Source: Hyphomicrobiales bacterium
GTDB lineage: Bacteria; Pseudomonadota; Alphaproteobacteria; Rhizobiales; Beijerinckiaceae
Assembly (NCBI GenBank): GCA_900470095.1
Contig: UBZM01000004.1
Coordinates: 1 to 64,000 of the forward strand
Reading direction: 5' to 3'
Length of the DNA stretch: 64,000 nucleotides
Shown here: piece by piece, positions 8,680 through 18,235 of the stretch
Position numbering within the stretch: the first letter of the stretch is position 1
Layout of the letters: each line of letters starts with the position of its first letter
Translations under genes and position numbers: made by a program
Notes under the pieces: model-generated
What the model saw: only the letters and a program-made list of their open reading frames with translations
The model's database searches: none
What the model was told of the DNA's origin: nothing

Positions 8680-9617
8680 TACGACACCTTGCCCGCCGGT
8701 GCCGCGGCATAGATGTCCATGACCGCGCCGAGCATGGTCAGCGCCTCTGCCTTGCTACGCTGGAACGAGTTGCGGCCGATGATCGAGCCGAAGCCGCCGC
8801 CCGCATGGATGGCGCGAATCTCGTCGAGCAGCTTGTCATTGTCGAAGACTGCGGCCCCACCGGAGAAGATGACGATGCGGCGGCCGGCGAAAGCGCAGTC
8901 GACCACGTGACGGACCCGTTCAGCCTGGGTTGCGATCGGAATCTGCTTGTCGTCATAGACCTTGCGGGCAGCCTCCTGCTCGACATGGCGCGACGGCAGT
9001 TTCACCTTGATGATATGGGCGCCGAGCTGGGCAGCGATCTGGGCGGCATAGCTGATGACGTCGACCGCGGTCTCGCCGTCCTTGCTCAGAGCCGCGCCCC
9101 GCGGATACGACCAGACCACAACCGCCAGTCCGTGGCGCTTGGCCTCGGCGGCGCAGAGACGCAACTGTTCGTAGAGCGCCAGTTCATGGATCGAGCCCGG
9201 ATAGATGGTAAAACCGACGGCGCAGCAGCCGAGCCTGAGGGCGTCGCGCACGCCGCCCGTCAGGGCCTGGTTCGGATCCTTGTCGTCGCGCAGCGAGTCG
9301 TTGTCGTTGATCTTGAGGATCAGCGGGATATCGCCGGCGAAATCGCGCGCACCGCCCTCCAGGAAGCCGAGAGGCGCCGCATAGGCATTGCAGCCCGCCG
9401 CGATCGCCAGCTCGAAATGGTAACGCGGATCGTAAGCCGGTGGGTTGGCCGCGAAGGAGCGCGCCGGCCCGTGCTCGAAGCCCTGGTCCACCGGCAGGAT
9501 CACGAGCTTGCCCGTGCCACCCAATCGGCCGTGGTTGAGGAGCCGCGCCAGGTTGGTCAATGTGCCTGGGCTGTCCGCGCCATACCAGCTCAGGATCTCC
9601 TTCACCGCCGGTGTCAT
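8679..9617 (-). CDS. fbaB: Class I fructose-bisphosphate aldolase (DhnA/FbaB type)
   Basis: A 312-residue Schiff-base aldolase that would interconvert fructose-1,6-bisphosphate with dihydroxyacetone phosphate and glyceraldehyde-3-phosphate. Family features include VILPVDQGFEHGPARSF near residue 40, PLILKINDNDSL and the catalytic-lysine segment HIIKVKLPS. The ATG at 9617 is preceded by GGAGAGA. It lies 23 bases after the HAD gene in the operon. It connects the pentose-phosphate products to glycolysis and gluconeogenesis. Confidence 0.9.
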   Translation of the reverse strand: MTPAVKEILSWYGADSPGTLTNLARLLNHGRLGGTGKLVILPVDQGFEHGPARSFAANPPAYDPRYHFELAIAAGCNAYAAPLGFLEGGARDFAGDIPLILKINDNDSLRDDKDPNQALTGGVRDALRLGCCAVGFTIYPGSIHELALYEQLRLCAAEAKRHGLAVVVWSYPRGAALSKDGETAVDVISYAAQIAAQLGAHIIKVKLPSRHVEQEAARKVYDDKQIPIATQAERVRHVVDCAFAGRRIVIFSGGAAVFDNDKLLDEIRAIHAGGGFGSIIGRNSFQRSKAEALTMLGAVMDIYAAAPAGKVS

Positions 9618-9640
9618 CGTTATCTCTCCTATCGCGTCGG

Positions 9641-10465
9641 TCAGGCCGTGGCCTGCCGCAGGACCAGTGTCCGTACAGCTTTGGCGAATCCCTCGTTCTC
9701 ATTGCTCTCGGTCACCGCGCTGGCTTTCGCCTTTACCGCGGCACTGGCATTGCCCATGGCGACGGAGAAGCCGCTCTTGGCGAACATCAGGACGTCGTTC
9801 GGCATGTCGCCGATCGTCGCAATCTGGTCTGGTCTAAGCCCCTGGAGCTTGGCGAGCGTGGTCACCACCGTGCCTTTGTTGGCTTGGGGATGGGTGACGT
9901 CGAGATAATAGGGCTGCGAACGGGCTGCACTCGCGGTGGTGCCCAGAAGGGTCTGCGCCAGTTTCTCGCAGGCAACGACTCGCTCGAGATCGTCGGATAC
10001 GCCCGTGATCTTCACCACATGGGCCAGATGGGCCGCTGTGAAGGACGGTACCACTTCTGGGTCGAATTTCACGGTCCAGGCCTCGCGCGCTACATGGGCC
10101 GCCGCCTTGTCGCGCACCAGCCAGGCCTGCTCGGTATAAACCCAGGCATCCAGCCCCTGATCTTGCAGCAGTTTCAGGGTTTTGATCGCGGTCGTCGGAT
10201 CGAGCCGGTGGCTCTCGATGACCGAAAGGTCGGGATGGACGAACACGCCGCCATTGAACCCCGCGAGTGCCCCGACCAGCGCCAGCGGCTCGATCAGCAT
10301 GCTCATGCCGCGCGGCGGCCGGCCGCTGGTGACCGCAAATTGGATGCCGGCGCGGCCAAGATCGCGCACCGCCTCCTTCGTCGCTTCGGTCAGCATCTTG
10401 TCCGGCGTGACCAGCGTGCCGTCCACGTCGGCCAGCAGAAGCTTGATGTCGCGGGGCCGGCTCAC
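9641..10465 (-). CDS. HAD-superfamily hydrolase, Cof/IIB subfamily sugar phosphatase
   Basis: A 274-residue protein with HAD motif I LLADVDGTLVTPD (from residue 10), the SGRP-type motif II region (FAVTSGRPP) and motif IV ATIGDMPNDVLMF near the C terminus. The large insert between motifs II and III is the Cof-type cap. It starts with GTG at 10465, whose codon overlaps the zwf stop (GTGA). Position inside the pentose-phosphate operon suggests a sugar-phosphate substrate, perhaps clearing a toxic intermediate; this is inference. Confidence 0.83.
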   Translation of the reverse strand: MSRPRDIKLLLADVDGTLVTPDKMLTEATKEAVRDLGRAGIQFAVTSGRPPRGMSMLIEPLALVGALAGFNGGVFVHPDLSVIESHRLDPTTAIKTLKLLQDQGLDAWVYTEQAWLVRDKAAAHVAREAWTVKFDPEVVPSFTAAHLAHVVKITGVSDDLERVVACEKLAQTLLGTTASAARSQPYYLDVTHPQANKGTVVTTLAKLQGLRPDQIATIGDMPNDVLMFAKSGFSVAMGNASAAVKAKASAVTESNENEGFAKAVRTLVLRQATA

Positions 10466-12075
10466 CGTTTTGGCCCCGTGGGTCCGTCGACCGGGCGCCA
10501 GGCCCGGGCGCCGTTGCGCGCGATCAGGTCGTCAACCGCTTGCGGACCATCGCTGCCGGAAGCGTAGACTTGCATCTCGGATTGACCTGCGGCCCAGTCG
10601 TCGAGCACCGGCTGCACGATGCGCCAAGCCTGCTCCACCATGTCGGCGCGCATAAACAGCGTTGCGTCACCGGTCATGACGTCATGGAGCAGCGTTTCGT
10701 AGCCGACATTCGGCTCCTTGGGGAACCAGTCGTCATAGCGGAAATCCATGCGCACGGTGGCGAGATCGACCTGCGGCCCGGGACGCTTGACCTCGCATTG
10801 CAGGGAAATGCCTTCGTCGGGCGAGATGTTGAGAACCAACCAGTTCGGCCGGAGGCTGTCGACCGGTGTCGCCTGGAACGCCGCATAGGGCGCATGCTTG
10901 AAGCAGATGGCGATCTCGGTCTTGCGCGCCGACATGTGCTTCCCGGTCCGGACGAAGAACGGCACGCCGGCCCAACGCCAATTGTCGATCTCCAGCCGCA
11001 TGGCGACAAAGGTCTCGACGTCGGAATCAGCGGCCACGTCAGGCTCATGGCGATAGGCATTTGCCGGCTTGCCGAGCACCGTGCCCCCGCCATATTGGCC
11101 GCGGACGGCGTATTTCGGCACGACCGCCGGCATGGCGGCGAAGAGCTCGGCCTTCTTCGAACGGATCGAGGCGGCATCGAAGCCGACCGGCGGCTCCATG
11201 GCCACCATCGACAGAAGGGTGAAGACGTGGTTCGGCACCATGTCACGCAGCGCCCCGGTGGCCTCGTAGAACTTGCCCCGCTGCTCCACGCCCACCGTCT
11301 CGGCCACTGTGATCTGGACGTGATCGATCCGGTCGCGGTTCCAGACCGGTTCGAACAGCCCATTGGCGAAGCGGAACGCCATGATGCTCTGAACAGGGTC
11401 CTTGCCCAGGAAATGGTCGATGCGGAAGATCTGATCCTCGCGCAGCCGGTGCAGGATGCGAACGTCCAGCGCGCGCGCCGAGGGCAGGTCATGGCCGAAC
11501 GGCTTCTCGATCACGACCCGGCGCCAGAAATGGCGTTGGCCCTTCTGGTCCTCGGGCTCGGCGGTGATCCGGGCCTTGCCGAGTTCATCGACCACAGGTC
11601 CGAAGAACCGGTCGGCCAGCGCCAGATAGAAAATGACATTGCCGCGCGTGCCATGGGCCTTCTCGGCCTCCGCCAGCGCGTCGCGTAGCGTCTCATAGAC
11701 CTCCGGCGTAGTGACATCGCCCTGGACATAGGACATCCGCGCCGCCAGCTGATTCCAGGCCGCCTCGTCGATGCTGTCGACATCGAATTCGGTCGCGGCA
11801 TTCCCAACGAAGCTCTTCAGCCCATCATAGAGACCCTGGCGCCAGCTTTCAGTGGTGCTCTCCGCGCGGGCGACGCCGATCAGCGCGAAATTCTCTGGCA
11901 GGATCTTGGTCCGGGCGAGATTGTAGAGCGCCGGCACCACCAACCGCCGCGTCAGATCCCCGCTCGCGCCGAAGATAACCATGGCGCAGGGATCGGCCGG
12001 CTTGGCCTGGCGCCGTGGAGGACAGGTGATCACCTGCGCGCCATGGGCTCTCTCGGCCGGATCGTGCTCGGACAT
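10462..12075 (-). CDS. zwf: Glucose-6-phosphate 1-dehydrogenase
   Basis: A 537-residue NADP-dependent enzyme for the first oxidative pentose-phosphate step. The dinucleotide loop FGASGDLTRR (residues 35-44), the EKPFGHDL segment and the catalytic RIDHFLGKDPVQS motif are all present. The protein is slightly longer than the usual 490 residues because of an N-terminal extension of about 30 residues. It begins five bases after gnd and its stop overlaps the next GTG start, so it is translated as part of the operon and supplies NADPH. Confidence 0.95.
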   Translation of the reverse strand: MSEHDPAERAHGAQVITCPPRRQAKPADPCAMVIFGASGDLTRRLVVPALYNLARTKILPENFALIGVARAESTTESWRQGLYDGLKSFVGNAATEFDVDSIDEAAWNQLAARMSYVQGDVTTPEVYETLRDALAEAEKAHGTRGNVIFYLALADRFFGPVVDELGKARITAEPEDQKGQRHFWRRVVIEKPFGHDLPSARALDVRILHRLREDQIFRIDHFLGKDPVQSIMAFRFANGLFEPVWNRDRIDHVQITVAETVGVEQRGKFYEATGALRDMVPNHVFTLLSMVAMEPPVGFDAASIRSKKAELFAAMPAVVPKYAVRGQYGGGTVLGKPANAYRHEPDVAADSDVETFVAMRLEIDNWRWAGVPFFVRTGKHMSARKTEIAICFKHAPYAAFQATPVDSLRPNWLVLNISPDEGISLQCEVKRPGPQVDLATVRMDFRYDDWFPKEPNVGYETLLHDVMTGDATLFMRADMVEQAWRIVQPVLDDWAAGQSEMQVYASGSDGPQAVDDLIARNGARAWRPVDGPTGPKR

Positions 12076-12080
12076 GGCGT

Positions 12081-13103
12081 CTACTCCGTGGCGGGGCCGG
12101 TCGCAGACTTTGGCGCAGGATCGATGGCTTCCTGCCCTTCGACATGGCCACCGAAGCCGAAGCGCATGGCCGAAAGCATCTTCTCACCGAAGCTATGGAC
12201 CTGGCGCGAACGGAACCGGGCATAGAGCGCGGTGGACAGCACATCGGCTGGAACCGCTTCCTCGATGGCCGCCTCGACCGTCCAACGGCCCTCGCCGGAA
12301 TCCTGAACATAGCCGGAGAACTGCTCGAGCTGCGGATCCTTGGCGAGCGCCGCCGCGCTGAGATCGAGCAGCCAGGACGCCACCACGCTGCCGCGGCGCC
12401 AGACCTCGGCGATATCGGGCATGTTGAGCGTGAAGCGCTCGTCCTCGGGCAGGTCTTTCGAGTTCTTGTTGCGCAGGATGTCGAAGCCCTCAGCATAAGC
12501 CTGCATCAGGCCGTATTCGATGCCGTTGTGGATCATCTTGACGAAATGGCCGGCACCGGACGGTCCAGCATGGATATAGCCGCGCTCGGCCCTGGAATCC
12601 CTATTGTCACGGCCGGCCGTACGCGGGATGTCGCCGAGCCCGGGTGCAAGGGCCGAGAAGATCGGGTCGAGGTAACCGACCGCGTCCTTCGGGCCGCCGA
12701 TCATCATGCAATAGCCGCGCTCGATGCCCCAGATGCCGCCCGATGTGCCGCAATCAACATAGTGCAACCGCCGCTCCGCCAGCGTCCTGGCCCGACGGAT
12801 GTCGTCCTTGTAGAAGGAATTGCCACCATCGATGATGATGTCGCCTGCTTCCATCAAAGAGCCGAGGCTTGCGACTGTCTCCTCGGTAATCTCGCCGGCC
12901 GGCAGCATCACCCAGACAGCCCGCGGCTTGGCGAGCGCCTTGACCAGCGCCTCGAGCGAACCGGCCGCGGTCGCCCCGTCCTTGGCCAGCGCGTCACGCG
13001 GCGCGGCGTTGGCGTCGAACACCACGCAATGGTGGCCCGCCTTCATCAGACGCCGGACGATATTGCCGCCCATGCGGCCGAGCCCGATCACACCGATCTG
13101 CAT
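12081..13103 (-). CDS. gnd: 6-phosphogluconate dehydrogenase, decarboxylating (short GntZ/YqeC type)
   Basis: A 340-residue enzyme oxidising and decarboxylating 6-phosphogluconate to ribulose-5-phosphate. It starts [19 protein letters not shown], a Rossmann loop, and carries the catalytic [10 protein letters not shown] and the [18 protein letters not shown] lysine motif. At 340 rather than about 470 residues it belongs to the shorter group, often NAD-preferring. GGAG precedes the ATG. It sits between tal-pgi (27 bases away) and zwf. Confidence 0.93.
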   Translation of the reverse strand: MQIGVIGLGRMGGNIVRRLMKAGHHCVVFDANAAPRDALAKDGATAAGSLEALVKALAKPRAVWVMLPAGEITEETVASLGSLMEAGDIIIDGGNSFYKDDIRRARTLAERRLHYVDCGTSGGIWGIERGYCMMIGGPKDAVGYLDPIFSALAPGLGDIPRTAGRDNRDSRAERGYIHAGPSGAGHFVKMIHNGIEYGLMQAYAEGFDILRNKNSKDLPEDERFTLNMPDIAEVWRRGSVVASWLLDLSAAALAKDPQLEQFSGYVQDSGEGRWTVEAAIEEAVPADVLSTALYARFRSRQVHSFGEKMLSAMRFGFGGHVEGQEAIDPAPKSATGPATE

Positions 13104-13130
13104 TTGACCAACTCCTGAACCAGATGCCGC

Positions 13131-15959
13131 TCACGCGAGAGCCTCGTCCAGTGCCCGTGCAAGCTCGGCCAGCCCGGCATCGACATCCCCGATGTGGACC
13201 CGCAGCGTGCGCCGACCGCGCTCCACCAGCACCTCGAGATCGCCGCGCGCCTGCGCCGCCTTCACCACGCCGAAGCTGTAGGTATGGCCTGGAACCTCGA
13301 TATCGGCGGGATCATTGCAGGTGACCTGCAGGAACACGCCGGAATTGGGTCCACCCTTGTAGGCTTGGCCGGTCGAGTGCTGGAAACGCGGCCCGAAGCC
13401 AAGGCAGGTAGCGGCCTGGGTGCGATCGCGAATGCGCCCGCGCATCGCGGTCAAGACGTCGGAGGTGGCCTGATCGCGCCGGATATAAGCGAGCAACGCG
13501 ACATAGTCGTTTGCCCGGACCCGGCCGAACTGGCTCTTGAGATAGCCGGGCAGCGTATTGTGTCGGCCAAGTTCGGCCGCGTCGCGCGGATCGGCATAGA
13601 GCGCCAGGCCGTTTTCGCGGAACACCGGCGTTTCCACCGGCAGGCTGCGCGAGGCCTCATAGGCCTCGGTCAAGGCGCGCGTCCGGGTCTTGCTCGCCTC
13701 GACATCCGGCTGGTCGAAGGGGTTGATGCCGATGATGGCGCCAGCGACGGCAGTGGCGATCTCCCAACGGAAGAACTCCTGGCCGATGTGCCAGATATCC
13801 TTGACGGCGAGGCGCGCGACCGGATGGCCCGCCCGTTCCAGAGCAGTGGCCAATTGGCGCTGTGCCGGGTCGGCATCCCCTTCGAGCTCCAGAAAGGCGA
13901 AGAACCTGTCACCGCCATAGCGCCCGACAGCGCCCAGCGGTTCGTCGGCCACCGGGATCAGGCCACGACCCTGCTTGCCCGTACTCTCGGCCAGAAGCTG
14001 TTCCAGCCAGGCGCCGAGACCAGCGATACCGGGCGAAGCGATGATCGTCACCTTGTCGCGGCCGAACTGCTTGGCGGCGACCCCCATGGCGATGCCGAGC
14101 CGGACGCCCGGGTTTTCCAGCGGCGGCACATCGGGGCCGCAGGAGCGCTCCATCGGCAACACCGTCTCGAGCAGGCGCTTGACGTCGATACCGATAGCGG
14201 CCGCCGGCACCAGACCGAATTTCGACAAGACGGAATAGCGGCCGCCGATCGACGGCACGCCGTGGAAGACATGAGCGAAGTGTAGTTCCCTGGCCCGCCG
14301 CTCCAGGGCGGAGCCGGGATCGGTGACCGCGACGAATTGCTCGCCAACCGTGTCCTTGTCCCTGACGGTGCCGACCCGCGCGAGGAAATAGCTCATGAAA
14401 ATTGTGGGCTCGAGCGTGCCGCCGGATTTCGAGGAGACGATGAACAGGGTCTTCGCGAGATCGACCGCCGCGTCCACGGCCTTGATCTGGGCGGGATCGG
14501 TGCTGTCGAGCATATGGAAGCGCGGCCAGCCGCGCCGCGGTGGGAAGGCCTCGGCCAGCACCTCCGGCCCGAGACTCGACCCGCCCATCCCGAGCAGGAC
14601 GACATCGGTGAAGCCCCGCTGCTGCACGCTTGTGGCAAAGCTGCTCATCCGGCCGATATCGGCCAATTCCCGTTCGACGATCCCGAGCCAGCCGAGCCAG
14701 TCGCCCTCGTCCTGGCCGGTCCACAGCGCCTTGTCGCCGGCCCAGAGCCGGCGGATGCGGCCATCCCGGCGCCAGGTCTCCATTTCCGCATCGAAAGCAG
14801 CCGTCATATCGGGCGAGCCCGGCTCGATCGCCAAGCCAGTACGGCCCCCTTCGATCAAGGCCCGGCGGCGGCGCGCCACCGAACCAAGCAGCTTGTCGAA
14901 GGCGCCGGCGAACTGCTGCACACCATCGGTGACCAGCTCGGCGGTGACCGAGGCCATCGAGACGCCGAGGCCTTCCAGCATCGCCAGCGTCGCACGGGCA
15001 CCGGCGACATCCTGCTCGATCGCATCAGGCGTCACCTCGCCGTGGTCGCGGAACGCGTTCATGGTCGCGGGCGGCATCGTGTTGACCGTGTCGCGGCCGA
15101 TCAGCGCCTCGACATAGAGCGTGTCCCGGTAAGCTGGGTTCTTGGTGCTGGTCGAAGCCCAGAGCAGCCGCTGCGGCTTGGCGCCGGCGGCCGCCAAGGC
15201 TTGCCAGCGCGGCCCGGAAAAGAGGTTCTTCCAGCGGACATAGGCAAGCTTGGCATTGGCGATCGCTGCCTTGCCGCGCAATGCGTCCGCTGCTTTGGCG
15301 TCCGCGATCTTGTCCAGCCGCTTGTCGATGCCGGTATCGATGCGGCTGATGAAGAAGCTCGCGACGCTGCCGATCTTGGCGACATCGCCGCCGATCCGGG
15401 CCAGATCCTCGAGCCCGGAAATATAGGCCTCCACCACCTGCTCGTAGACAGCGACCGAGAACAGCAAGGTGATGTTGATGTTCAAGCCCTGGCCGATCAG
15501 GCGGCGGATCGCCGGAAGCCCGGCCGGCGTCGCCGGCACCTTCACCATGAGGTTTGGCCGATCCACCGCGGCCCAGAGCCGCAGTGCCTCGGCGATCGTC
15601 GCCTCGGTGTCGTTGGCGAGATACGGGGAGCATTCCAGGCTGACATAGCCGTCGCCCCCCTGGGTCAGGACATGGACCGGGAGCAGAAGATCACCGGCGG
15701 CCTTGATATCGGCGATCGCCAGATGTTCGTAGATCGCCGAAACCGGGTGGTCGCCCAAGGCCTGAAACTGCTGCAGGGCCCCGGCATAGTCGTCGCTCTC
15801 GCCGATGGCCATTTCGAAGATCCACGGGTTGGAAGTGACGCCCTTCACCCCGTCGCGCGCGATCAGGGTGTTCAACTCGCCCGTCTCGATCAGGCTGCGC
15901 TTGAGATAGTCGAGCCAGGGCGCCTGGCCGCAGGATTCGAGCTGCTTCAACGGGTTCAT
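13131..15959 (-). CDS. tal-pgi: Bifunctional transaldolase / glucose-6-phosphate isomerase fusion
   Basis: A 942-residue fusion. Residues 1 to about 365 are transaldolase with the Schiff-base Lys140 in NLMVKVPAT and the GVTSNPWIFE start motif. About 380 to 942 are phosphoglucose isomerase with GMGGSSLGPEVL, SSKSGGTLEP and SVLSKFGLVPAAAIGID. Both halves look complete. The start at 15959 is chosen because its ATG overlaps the tkt stop (ATGA) and because the MNPLKQLES sequence starts the domain; an open frame upstream to 16118 is within tkt. Such fusions are known in several bacteria. They would couple sedoheptulose and fructose-6-phosphate recycling to glucose-6-phosphate. Confidence 0.95.
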   Translation of the reverse strand: MNPLKQLESCGQAPWLDYLKRSLIETGELNTLIARDGVKGVTSNPWIFEMAIGESDDYAGALQQFQALGDHPVSAIYEHLAIADIKAAGDLLLPVHVLTQGGDGYVSLECSPYLANDTEATIAEALRLWAAVDRPNLMVKVPATPAGLPAIRRLIGQGLNINITLLFSVAVYEQVVEAYISGLEDLARIGGDVAKIGSVASFFISRIDTGIDKRLDKIADAKAADALRGKAAIANAKLAYVRWKNLFSGPRWQALAAAGAKPQRLLWASTSTKNPAYRDTLYVEALIGRDTVNTMPPATMNAFRDHGEVTPDAIEQDVAGARATLAMLEGLGVSMASVTAELVTDGVQQFAGAFDKLLGSVARRRRALIEGGRTGLAIEPGSPDMTAAFDAEMETWRRDGRIRRLWAGDKALWTGQDEGDWLGWLGIVERELADIGRMSSFATSVQQRGFTDVVLLGMGGSSLGPEVLAEAFPPRRGWPRFHMLDSTDPAQIKAVDAAVDLAKTLFIVSSKSGGTLEPTIFMSYFLARVGTVRDKDTVGEQFVAVTDPGSALERRARELHFAHVFHGVPSIGGRYSVLSKFGLVPAAAIGIDVKRLLETVLPMERSCGPDVPPLENPGVRLGIAMGVAAKQFGRDKVTIIASPGIAGLGAWLEQLLAESTGKQGRGLIPVADEPLGAVGRYGGDRFFAFLELEGDADPAQRQLATALERAGHPVARLAVKDIWHIGQEFFRWEIATAVAGAIIGINPFDQPDVEASKTRTRALTEAYEASRSLPVETPVFRENGLALYADPRDAAELGRHNTLPGYLKSQFGRVRANDYVALLAYIRRDQATSDVLTAMRGRIRDRTQAATCLGFGPRFQHSTGQAYKGGPNSGVFLQVTCNDPADIEVPGHTYSFGVVKAAQARGDLEVLVERGRRTLRVHIGDVDAGLAELARALDEALA

Positions 15960-18055
15960 GCGGTCGTCTCCTTGGTGCGCGCCAACTGACGTTTGGCCGA
16001 GGCGACCACCGCGTCGGGCGTGAACCCGAATTTCGTCATGAGATCCTGGATCGGCGCCGACGAGCCAAAGGTGTGCATGCCGATCTTGGCGCCGGCGCTG
16101 CCGGTGTAGCGGTCCCAACCGATCACCGAACCTTCTTCGACCGAGACGCGGGCTGTGACTGCCGGCGGCAGAACCTGATCGCGATAGGTCTGCCCCTGTT
16201 GTTCGAACAGTTCCCAGGAGGGCATGCTGACGACGCGCGCGGCGATGCCCTCGCGCGTCAACTGCTCATGGGCGGCCAAGCAGAGCGACACCTCGCTGCC
16301 GGTGCCGATCAAGATAACCTCCGGCGTGGACTCGGCAGCATCGGCGAGGACATAGGCACCTTTCGCGACACCGGCTGCAGGCGCATAGCGCGCGCGGTCG
16401 ATGGTCGGCAGCGCCTGTCGGCTCAACACCAGGCAGACGGGCTGATGTTTCAAGCCGATGATGACGCGCCAAGCCTCGGCCACTTCATTGGCATCGGCCG
16501 GTCTGAGCGTGATGAGGCCAGGAACGCTGCGCAGCGACAGAAGCTGCTCGACTGGCTGATGGGTTGGGCCGTCCTGGCCAAGGCCGATGGAATCATGGGT
16601 GAAGATGAAGATGACCGGCAGGCTCATCAGGGCGCTCAACCGGATCGGCGGCTTCATGTAGTCGGAAAAGATCAGAAAACTCGAGCCGTAGGCCCGGATC
16701 CCGCACAAGACGAGCCCGTTCAGGATCGCGCCCATGGCATGTTCGCGAATGCCGAAATGCATGTTGCGCCCGCCCGGGCTGCCGGCTTCCAGGTCCCCTG
16801 CCCCATCGAAGGTCAGGCTCGTCTTGGTCGATGGAGCCAGATCAGCCGCGCCTCCGATCAGCCAGGGGAAGCGCGGCGCGATGGCATTCAAGACCTTGGC
16901 GGATGACTCACGGCTCGCCAGCCCCTTGGGGTCGGTGGGGAAGGTTGGCAAGTCAGTGGCCCACCCATCGGGAAGCCCGCGCCTCCCCATGCTGTCCAAT
17001 TGGCCCGCGAGATCGGGATGGGTGGCGCGATAAGCGATCCTGTCTGTCTGCCAACGCATCCGCAGCTGGCGCCCGCGCTGCCCCATGCATTGGCGAAAAT
17101 GTTCGCGCACGCCTTCAGGCACGAGAAACTTGGCGTCTTCAGGCCAGCCGTAGCTGCGCTTGGCCAGGCGGATCTCGTCCTCGCCGAGCGGCTCGCCATG
17201 AGCGGCGCTCGTGTCCTGCTTATGCGGCGCGCCATAGCCGATATGGCTCTCGACGATGATCAGGCTGGGGACATCCGCGGTGCGCTGGAAGGTCTCGATC
17301 GCGCGAGCGATGCGATCTATGTCATTGGCATCGCTCACGCGCGTGACGTCCCAGCCATAGCTGAGGAAGCGCGCCGCGACATCGTCGCTGAAGGCGAGAG
17401 CCGTGTTGCCTTCGATCGTGACGTGGTTGCTGTCGTAGATCCAGCAGAGATTGCCGAGCTTGAGATGTCCGGCCAGCGAAGCGGCCTCGCTCGCCACCCC
17501 CTCCATCATGTCGCCGTCGCCGCACAGGGTATAGACGGCGTAATCGAACAGGGTGGCCGCCGGCCGATTGAAGCGCTCGGCCAGCCAGCGCCCGGCGACC
17601 GCCATGCCGACGCTGTTGGCGCAGCCCTGGCCTAGCGGGCCAGTGGTGGTCTCGACCCCCGTGGTCACGCCATATTCGGGATGGCCCGGGCATTTGCTGT
17701 CAATCTCGCGAAAGCGTTTGATGTCGTCGAGCGTGACCGCGGGCTCCGGCAGCCGGTCACCCTCTGGGTCGACCGCCATGACGCCCGTCAGATGCAGGAT
17801 GGAATAGAGCAGCATCGAGGCGTGGCCGTTGGACAGCACGAAACGATCGCGGTTAGGCCAGGTCGGATCCTCCGGATCGAACCGCAGGAAACGCTGCCAA
17901 AGCGTGTAGACCACGGGCGCAAGAGCCATCGGCGTGCCGGGATGGCCGGAATCGGCCTGCTGAACGGCATCCATGGACAGGGTGCGGATCGTATTGATGC
18001 AGAGTTCGTCGAGCGATCCGAGCGCGTTATCCCGTCCGCCATGATCCCGATCCAT
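15956..18055 (-). CDS. tkt: Transketolase
   Basis: A 699-residue thiamine-diphosphate enzyme transferring two-carbon units between pentose and other sugar phosphates. Typical elements: SGHPGTPMALAP near residue 35, the GDGDMMEG diphosphate-binding motif, the HTSAAH-like QDTSAAHG segment and the pyrimidine-domain THDSIGLGQDGPTHQPVEQ. GGAGG lies before the ATG. It is the first gene of the eight-gene minus-strand operon and lies downstream of the EcfG-type promoter at 18198-18222. Confidence 0.95.
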   Translation of the reverse strand: MDRDHGGRDNALGSLDELCINTIRTLSMDAVQQADSGHPGTPMALAPVVYTLWQRFLRFDPEDPTWPNRDRFVLSNGHASMLLYSILHLTGVMAVDPEGDRLPEPAVTLDDIKRFREIDSKCPGHPEYGVTTGVETTTGPLGQGCANSVGMAVAGRWLAERFNRPAATLFDYAVYTLCGDGDMMEGVASEAASLAGHLKLGNLCWIYDSNHVTIEGNTALAFSDDVAARFLSYGWDVTRVSDANDIDRIARAIETFQRTADVPSLIIVESHIGYGAPHKQDTSAAHGEPLGEDEIRLAKRSYGWPEDAKFLVPEGVREHFRQCMGQRGRQLRMRWQTDRIAYRATHPDLAGQLDSMGRRGLPDGWATDLPTFPTDPKGLASRESSAKVLNAIAPRFPWLIGGAADLAPSTKTSLTFDGAGDLEAGSPGGRNMHFGIREHAMGAILNGLVLCGIRAYGSSFLIFSDYMKPPIRLSALMSLPVIFIFTHDSIGLGQDGPTHQPVEQLLSLRSVPGLITLRPADANEVAEAWRVIIGLKHQPVCLVLSRQALPTIDRARYAPAAGVAKGAYVLADAAESTPEVILIGTGSEVSLCLAAHEQLTREGIAARVVSMPSWELFEQQGQTYRDQVLPPAVTARVSVEEGSVIGWDRYTGSAGAKIGMHTFGSSAPIQDLMTKFGFTPDAVVASAKRQLARTKETTA

Positions 18056-18197
18056 ACGTCCTCCATCGACCAGAGTGCGTCAGGCGGCGCTCATGCGGGA
18101 TGGGCCAGCATGAGAACGTGGTGTCAGGCTGGAAGGACAACGTCTCACGGGCGCGAAAGGCGATGTGCCACGCCATATGAGTAGCTCCGGCGTTGAA

Positions 18198-18222
18198 ACG
18201 CCCTCGCTGTCGATTGGTTCCA
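18198..18222 (-). promoter_or_regulatory. EcfG-type general stress promoter upstream of tkt
   Basis: On the minus strand the sequence reads GGAAC, 16 bases, CGTT, a perfect match to the alphaproteobacterial EcfG/SigT consensus GGAAC-N16-17-CGTT. It points toward tkt about 140 bases away. This predicts induction of the central carbon operon by the PhyR-EcfG general stress response. The match is seen; function is inference. Confidence 0.6.
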
Positions 18223-18235
18223 CGATTGGTTCCCT
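18212..18235. repeat. Tandem 12-base repeat overlapping the promoter
   Basis: CGATTGGTTCC is present twice in direct tandem with a period of 12 bases. The first copy supplies the GGAAC -35 element of the EcfG-type promoter on the minus strand; the second duplicates that element 12 bases upstream. Confidence 0.7.

Noticed and set aside
14337..15989. 550-codon plus-strand open frame opposite the tal-pgi gene
   Set aside because: It is an antisense shadow of a well-supported gene, with low-complexity Arg/Gly/Asp-rich composition and no domain.
15960..16118. 53-residue N-terminal extension of the tal-pgi frame
   Set aside because: It lies inside tkt in another frame; the ATGA overlap and the MNPLKQLES start mark the true beginning.
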